Assembly (NCBI RefSeq): GCF_026157035.1
Contig: NZ_JANJZA010000001.1
Coordinates: forward strand, 165,001 to 229,000
From: Sphingomicrobium nitratireducens
GTDB lineage: Bacteria; Pseudomonadota; Alphaproteobacteria; Sphingomonadales; Sphingomonadaceae
Reading direction: 5' to 3'
Length of the DNA stretch: 64,000 nt
Shown here: positions 60,236-64,000 of the stretch, in pieces
Layout: every line of letters begins with the position of its first letter
Numbering within the stretch: the first letter of the stretch is position 1
The notes under the pieces: generated by a model
What the model saw: only the letters and a program-made list of their open reading frames with translations
Told to the model about the DNA's origin: nothing
Database searches by the model: none
Program-made: the position numbers and the translations under genes

Positions 60236-60326
60236 GCCGCTTACTCGTAGCAGAACGGCGCGGGGCAGCCCGCGCCGTCAGACTGGATTGCTTCGCAACC
60301 CGCTGTCCGGTCTGCACCGTCTCTTC

Positions 60327-60364
60327 GCGTAGGCCTCACTCGCTTCGCTCCGCTTGGCCTACGC
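60327..60364. repeat. Inverted repeat between dnaN and recF
   Basis: GCGTAGGCC at 60327-60335 and its exact complement GGCCTACGC at 60356-60364 flank a 20-base loop made of TCGCTTCGCT-like units. It begins 8 bases after the dnaN stop (minus strand). It could be a terminator, an mRNA-processing hairpin or a REP-like element. Confidence 0.55.
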
Positions 60365-60372
60365 TCGGCGGT

Positions 60373-61476
60373 TTAGACACGCATCGGCATCAGCACGTAG
60401 AGCGCCTGGCTTTGGTCGTTCTCGCGCAGCAGGGTCGGCGCGGCGGCGTCCGCGAAGTGGACTTCGACCGTATCGCCTTCGATCTCATGGAGGATGTCCA
60501 TGAGATAGCGCGCGTTAAAGCCGATCTCGAGCCCGTCGCTACCATAGTCGGCCGGCACTTCCTCGACCGCGACGCCGTTCTCGGGGCTGGTCACCGACAG
60601 CGTCACCTTGTCCTTGCCCAGCGCCATCTTGACCGCGCGGGTCTTCTCGCTGGCGATGGTCGCAACGCGGTCGACGCCGTCCATGAAGCTCTTGGGGTCG
60701 ACCTTCATCAGCTTGTCGTTGCCGGTCGGGATGACGCGGTTGTAGTCGGGGAAGGTGCCGTCGATCAGCTTGCTAGTCAGGACCGCCGAACCCAGCCCGA
60801 AGCGGACCTTCGAGGCAGACAGCGAGATCTCGACCGTGCCCTCGACCTCGTCGAGCAGCTTGCGCAATTCGCCGACGCACTTCTTGGGGACGATGATGTC
60901 GGGCATGCCGTCGGCGCCCTCGGGCTTGTCCACGGTGACGCGCGCAAGGCGGTGACCGTCTGTCGCGGCGGCCTTCAGCTTGTCGTCGTCGACGTGAAAG
61001 AAGATGCCCATCAGGTAATAGCGCGTCTCTTCCGACGAGATGGCGAAGCGCGTCTTGTCGATGATCTGCCTGAGCGTCGCCGCAGGCAGTTCGAACCGGG
61101 TCGGCAGCTCGCCTTCCGCGATTACCGGGAAATCGTCGCGCGGCAGCGTCTGCAGATTGAAGCGCGCGCGGCCCGCGACGACCTGCATCTTTCCGTCGGC
61201 GGCGGTCAGTTCGACCTGCGCGCCCTCGGGCAGCTTGCGAACGATGTCGAAGAAGGTGTGCGCGGGCACGGTTGTCGCGCCGGCCTGCTCGACCTGGGCT
61301 GCGACCTTTTCGTCGACCTGGAGGTCGAGGTCGGTCGCCATCAGGCGCAGCGAGCCGTCGTCGCCCGCCTCGAGCATCACGTTGGAAAGGATCGGAATGG
61401 TATTGCGCCGCTCGACGACCGACTGGACATGGCCCAGGCTCTTGAGGAGCACCGCCCGTTCAAGTGTCGCTTTCAT
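60373..61476 (-). CDS. dnaN: DNA polymerase III beta sliding clamp
   Basis: 367 residues with the three-fold repeated clamp domain. MKATLERAVLLKSLGHVQSVVERRNTIPILSNVML is the first-domain start (only the ends are diagnostic: ERAVLLK and NTIPILSNV). The C-terminus ALYVLMPMRV is the conserved partner-binding pocket end. It tethers Pol III to DNA. There is no dnaA in the adjoining sequence; a sensor kinase gene sits upstream instead. Confidence 0.96.
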   Translation of the reverse strand: MKATLERAVLLKSLGHVQSVVERRNTIPILSNVMLEAGDDGSLRLMATDLDLQVDEKVAAQVEQAGATTVPAHTFFDIVRKLPEGAQVELTAADGKMQVVAGRARFNLQTLPRDDFPVIAEGELPTRFELPAATLRQIIDKTRFAISSEETRYYLMGIFFHVDDDKLKAAATDGHRLARVTVDKPEGADGMPDIIVPKKCVGELRKLLDEVEGTVEISLSASKVRFGLGSAVLTSKLIDGTFPDYNRVIPTGNDKLMKVDPKSFMDGVDRVATIASEKTRAVKMALGKDKVTLSVTSPENGVAVEEVPADYGSDGLEIGFNARYLMDILHEIEGDTVEVHFADAAAPTLLRENDQSQALYVLMPMRV

Positions 61477-61599
61477 TGCTGATCCTAGCCCCCGCGTTTG
61501 AGTGATTGGTCACTCGTTATAGCGCGGCAACGCGATGGTGCCAGCCAAAAGACGCCCCGTACGCACTCGGGCCGGGTCCGTCGCTGCAACGAGACCGAA

Positions 61600-64000
61600 T
61601 CAGGCTGTCCTTCGCGCCGATCGACCGCGTTTTCCCGCCTCGCCCTTGCCATCGTCCTCGCGTTGACGCAGCGCCGCGATCGCCTTTCGCGTGCGTGTCG
61701 CAGCCCCGTGAAGGGCCGCGAGGCATCGATGTGGGTCGGCGTCTTGCGCCTCGAACGCCTGCGCACAGCGCGCCAGCGCCTCGGCCCCTATACTGCTTGC
61801 AGCGCCCTTGAGGCTGTGCGCGATGCGCAGGACGGTCTCGCCCTCCCCCTCGGCGAGCGCCGCCTCGATGTCGCGCGGCCGCGCCTCGGCCTCGATGTCG
61901 AGCAGCCCGAGCAGGTTGTCGAGGCGCGCCTCTCCCAGCGCCGTGCGCAACTGCGCCAGCTGGTCGCGGTCGAACAAGGCGGGAGACGGCGGGAGCGGCG
62001 GCGCGGCCGATCGACGTTGCTCGTCTCCCTTGTCACCCGACGCCGCCAGCCCCGCGATCGCCGCCAACTGGTCGAGCAGCGCCGCTTGGTCGATCGGTTT
62101 GGTCAGAAAGGCGCTGAGGCCCGCACCGTCGTAGAAACGCCGCCGCTCCGGGCTAGCGTCGGCCGTGAGCGCAAGGATCGGGATCGCGGCGCACGGCCCG
62201 TCGGAGGCGCGGATCAGCCGCGTCGCGGCAAGTCCGTCCAGTTCGGGCATCTGCATGTCCATGATGATCGCGTCGTAGCGCTCCGCCCGGGCCGCCTCGA
62301 CCGCGAGCCGCCCGTTCTCGACGCAAGTCACCCGGTGCCCGGCCGCGCGCAGCATCGCGCCGATCAGCATCTGGTTGACCGGATTGTCCTCGGCCACGAG
62401 GATCGACAGGACGCGTGGCGAGCGGATCGCGCCTGCGTCGGGTCCTTGCGCCTCGGCGCGCGCCGGGTCGCCCTTTTCCAGCCCGAGGTCGATGCGAAAG
62501 GTCGATCCTCGACCGAGCGCGCTGTCGAAGCCGATCGTCCCGCCCATCGCGCCGACCAGTCGGTTGCAAATCGCCAGGCCGAGCCCCGTCCCGCCGAAGC
62601 GCCTCGATGTCGTCGCGTCGGCCTGGCTGAACGGTTGAAACAGGCGCTCGGCCGCCGCGGGGTCGATCCCGATCCCGGTGTCGGCGACCCGAAGCGACAG
62701 GTGCAACCCGTCCGCCTCCCGGCGCGATCGTGCGGTCACAGTGACCGACCCGGCAGGCGTGAACTTGATCGCGTTGGAGACGAGGTTGCCGAGCAGCTGG
62801 CGCAGGCGAACCGGGTCTCCCTTCACGAACGGGTCGCCCTCGATCCGGTTCTCGAAGACAAGGTCGATCCCCTTTTCGCTGGCCGACGGCTCGTACAGCG
62901 CAACGGCGTCGGCAAGCATCGGGGACAACGCGAAATCGCGCCGCTCGATCTTCACCTTGCCGCTCTCCAGACGCGAGAAATCGAGAATGTCGTCGAGCAC
63001 CGCCATCAGCAAGTCGGCGGACGTCTTGAGCATGCCGAGATAGCGTTCGCGGTCGGCCTGCCCAGGTTTGGCGAGCAATAGGTCGATCATTCCGAGCACA
63101 CCCGTCATCGGCGTGCGGATCTCGTGGCTCATCGTTGCGAGAAACTGCGACTTGGCCTCGGCCGCCGACCGCGCCCGGTCGCGCGATGCGGCCAATTCGC
63201 GGTGTGCATTGCGCTGGACCGTGACGTCCCGAACGACGCCGACATATCCCTGAACCTCGCCCGCCTCATCGCGATCGGCCTGCAGCACCACCCTGAGATG
63301 CCTGACTTCGCCTTGCGCCGTCGCCAGATCGACGCTGCATTCGCATGCCCGCTCCGCGCGGCGCGCGCGCGCCAGCGTCGAGAGCAGGGTGCCGCGATCC
63401 GCGGGAACGAGGCAGCGCAACGCACGCCGCGCCGAGATCGCGTCGTCGCGTTCGATTTGCGTGATCGCATTGACCTGATGCGAATAGTCGAAGCTGCGCG
63501 TCCTCAGGTCGAGCCGCCAGTGCCCCACCCCCGCAAGGTCCTCGGCGAGGCTGAGGACGCGGTTGCTTTCGCGCAGCTTGGCTGCGGATTCGGTCGCGAT
63601 CCTCTCCGCTTCGAAGCGGCGGTTGATGTCGCGCACGGTCGCGACCAGCTCGCGCGGATCCCCGGTTGCAGGGTCGTGAACCAGGCGAAAGCCCGCCTCG
63701 ACCCAAAGGTAACGCCCGTCGCGATGGCGCTGGCGATAGCGCATCTGCGGCGTCCCGCTTCCGACGAGCAGGTCGCTAAGGGCATGGACGAGCATTTCCT
63801 GATCGGACGGGTGAACGTAATCGGAGAGGCGGTGGCCGACCATTTCCTCGGGCGCGAGTCCGAGGACACGTTGGGACGCACTGGACACGTAATGTTGCAT
63901 CCCGTCGAGCCCGAGGCGGATCACGATGTCGCCGGCATTCTCGGTGACCAGTCGATAGAGTCCCTCGGATTCCACGAGCCGCTCTTCGGCGCGGCGACGC
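61600..64000 (-). CDS. Hybrid sensor histidine kinase with PAS, REC and Hpt (5' end outside window)
   Basis: The frame is open to base 64000. A GTG at 63975 would give 791 residues, but upstream codons (RRRAEERLVESEGLY) read like a linker continuing the protein, so I treat it as truncated. Numbered from that GTG: PAS domains about 5-120 and 140-260, HisKA with SHEIRTP (His284), HATPase (NLVSNAIKFT, ADTGIGI, GGTGLGLAI), REC (VAEDNPVNQML; Asp573 in MDMQMPELDG) and Hpt (AHSLKGAA, His720). Multistep phosphorelay kinase, no membrane span in this part. The target is unknown. Confidence 0.88.
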   Translation of the reverse strand, partial: RRRAEERLVESEGLYRLVTENAGDIVIRLGLDGMQHYVSSASQRVLGLAPEEMVGHRLSDYVHPSDQEMLVHALSDLLVGSGTPQMRYRQRHRDGRYLWVEAGFRLVHDPATGDPRELVATVRDINRRFEAERIATESAAKLRESNRVLSLAEDLAGVGHWRLDLRTRSFDYSHQVNAITQIERDDAISARRALRCLVPADRGTLLSTLARARRAERACECSVDLATAQGEVRHLRVVLQADRDEAGEVQGYVGVVRDVTVQRNAHRELAASRDRARSAAEAKSQFLATMSHEIRTPMTGVLGMIDLLLAKPGQADRERYLGMLKTSADLLMAVLDDILDFSRLESGKVKIERRDFALSPMLADAVALYEPSASEKGIDLVFENRIEGDPFVKGDPVRLRQLLGNLVSNAIKFTPAGSVTVTARSRREADGLHLSLRVADTGIGIDPAAAERLFQPFSQADATTSRRFGGTGLGLAICNRLVGAMGGTIGFDSALGRGSTFRIDLGLEKGDPARAEAQGPDAGAIRSPRVLSILVAEDNPVNQMLIGAMLRAAGHRVTCVENGRLAVEAARAERYDAIIMDMQMPELDGLAATRLIRASDGPCAAIPILALTADASPERRRFYDGAGLSAFLTKPIDQAALLDQLAAIAGLAASGDKGDEQRRSAAPPLPPSPALFDRDQLAQLRTALGEARLDNLLGLLDIEAEARPRDIEAALAEGEGETVLRIAHSLKGAASSIGAEALARCAQAFEAQDADPHRCLAALHGAATRTRKAIAALRQREDDGKGEAGKRGRSARRTA

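Overview
The window is GC-rich chromosomal DNA from an alphaproteobacterium, most likely a Sphingomonadales member (Sphingomonadaceae or Erythrobacteraceae). This rests on the hisS-prfA-prmC-DUF4167 block, the DUF3572/divK/rpmG neighbourhood, the abundance of TonB-dependent receptors, the rnd-lptC-lptA-lptB-rpoN operon and a stress-sigma-like promoter upstream of dps. Coding density is very high and translational coupling (ATGA, GTGA, TGATG overlaps) is pervasive. I see no tRNA, rRNA, CRISPR array, insertion sequence or prophage. Both ends are truncated genes: the C-terminus of a membrane protein on the left and a hybrid histidine kinase on the right.

Layout. 1-6650: a thioesterase, then a probable phosphate-responsive uptake locus. 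A phosphate-selective-type porin (minus) diverges from a beta-helix lipoprotein and a TonB-dependent receptor (plus). The shared upstream region carries 11-bp-spaced TGTCA-like repeats resembling PhoB boxes. 6731-18259: a complete type II secretion operon, gspC-D-E-F-G-H-I-J-K-L-M-N-O. 18256-25450: DUF4167, prmC, prfA and hisS (minus), ppa (plus), then a second TonB-dependent receptor with an odd Q/P/G/R-rich insert. 25553-32493: a lipoprotein amidase; a minus operon ispG, flavin monooxygenase-like, EamA, SMR exporter; a short-chain dehydrogenase; a secreted S1/P1 nuclease. 32490-34955: a poorly characterised membrane-stress-like operon (SPFH protein, ribbon-helix-helix regulator, three tiny membrane proteins, CPBP protease) driven by a promoter overlaid with palindromes. 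35045-40552: isoaspartyl peptidase, a six-gene minus operon ending in a FemAB-like acyltransferase, then divK-like and rpmG. 40724-47206: a small ORF, dps, two tandem TIR-TM-TolB-TPR proteins (the second apparently starting at CTG), and an orphan ATP-dependent DNA ligase. 47203-53662: GNAT, a double cold-shock-domain protein with a Gly-rich tail, the rnd-lptCAB-rpoN operon, and an EEP phosphatase. 53697-64000: gyrB, DUF2254, a DEAD-box helicase, recF, dnaN and a hybrid sensor kinase, i.e. a broken remnant of the ancestral dnaA-dnaN-recF-gyrB cluster without dnaA.

The most interesting parts are the tandem transmembrane TIR proteins, the SPFH/RHH operon with its operator-like palindromes, and the putative PhoB-controlled lipoprotein/receptor pair. 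Six convergent gene pairs overlap by exactly four bases through their stop codons, which makes the genome look strongly compacted.
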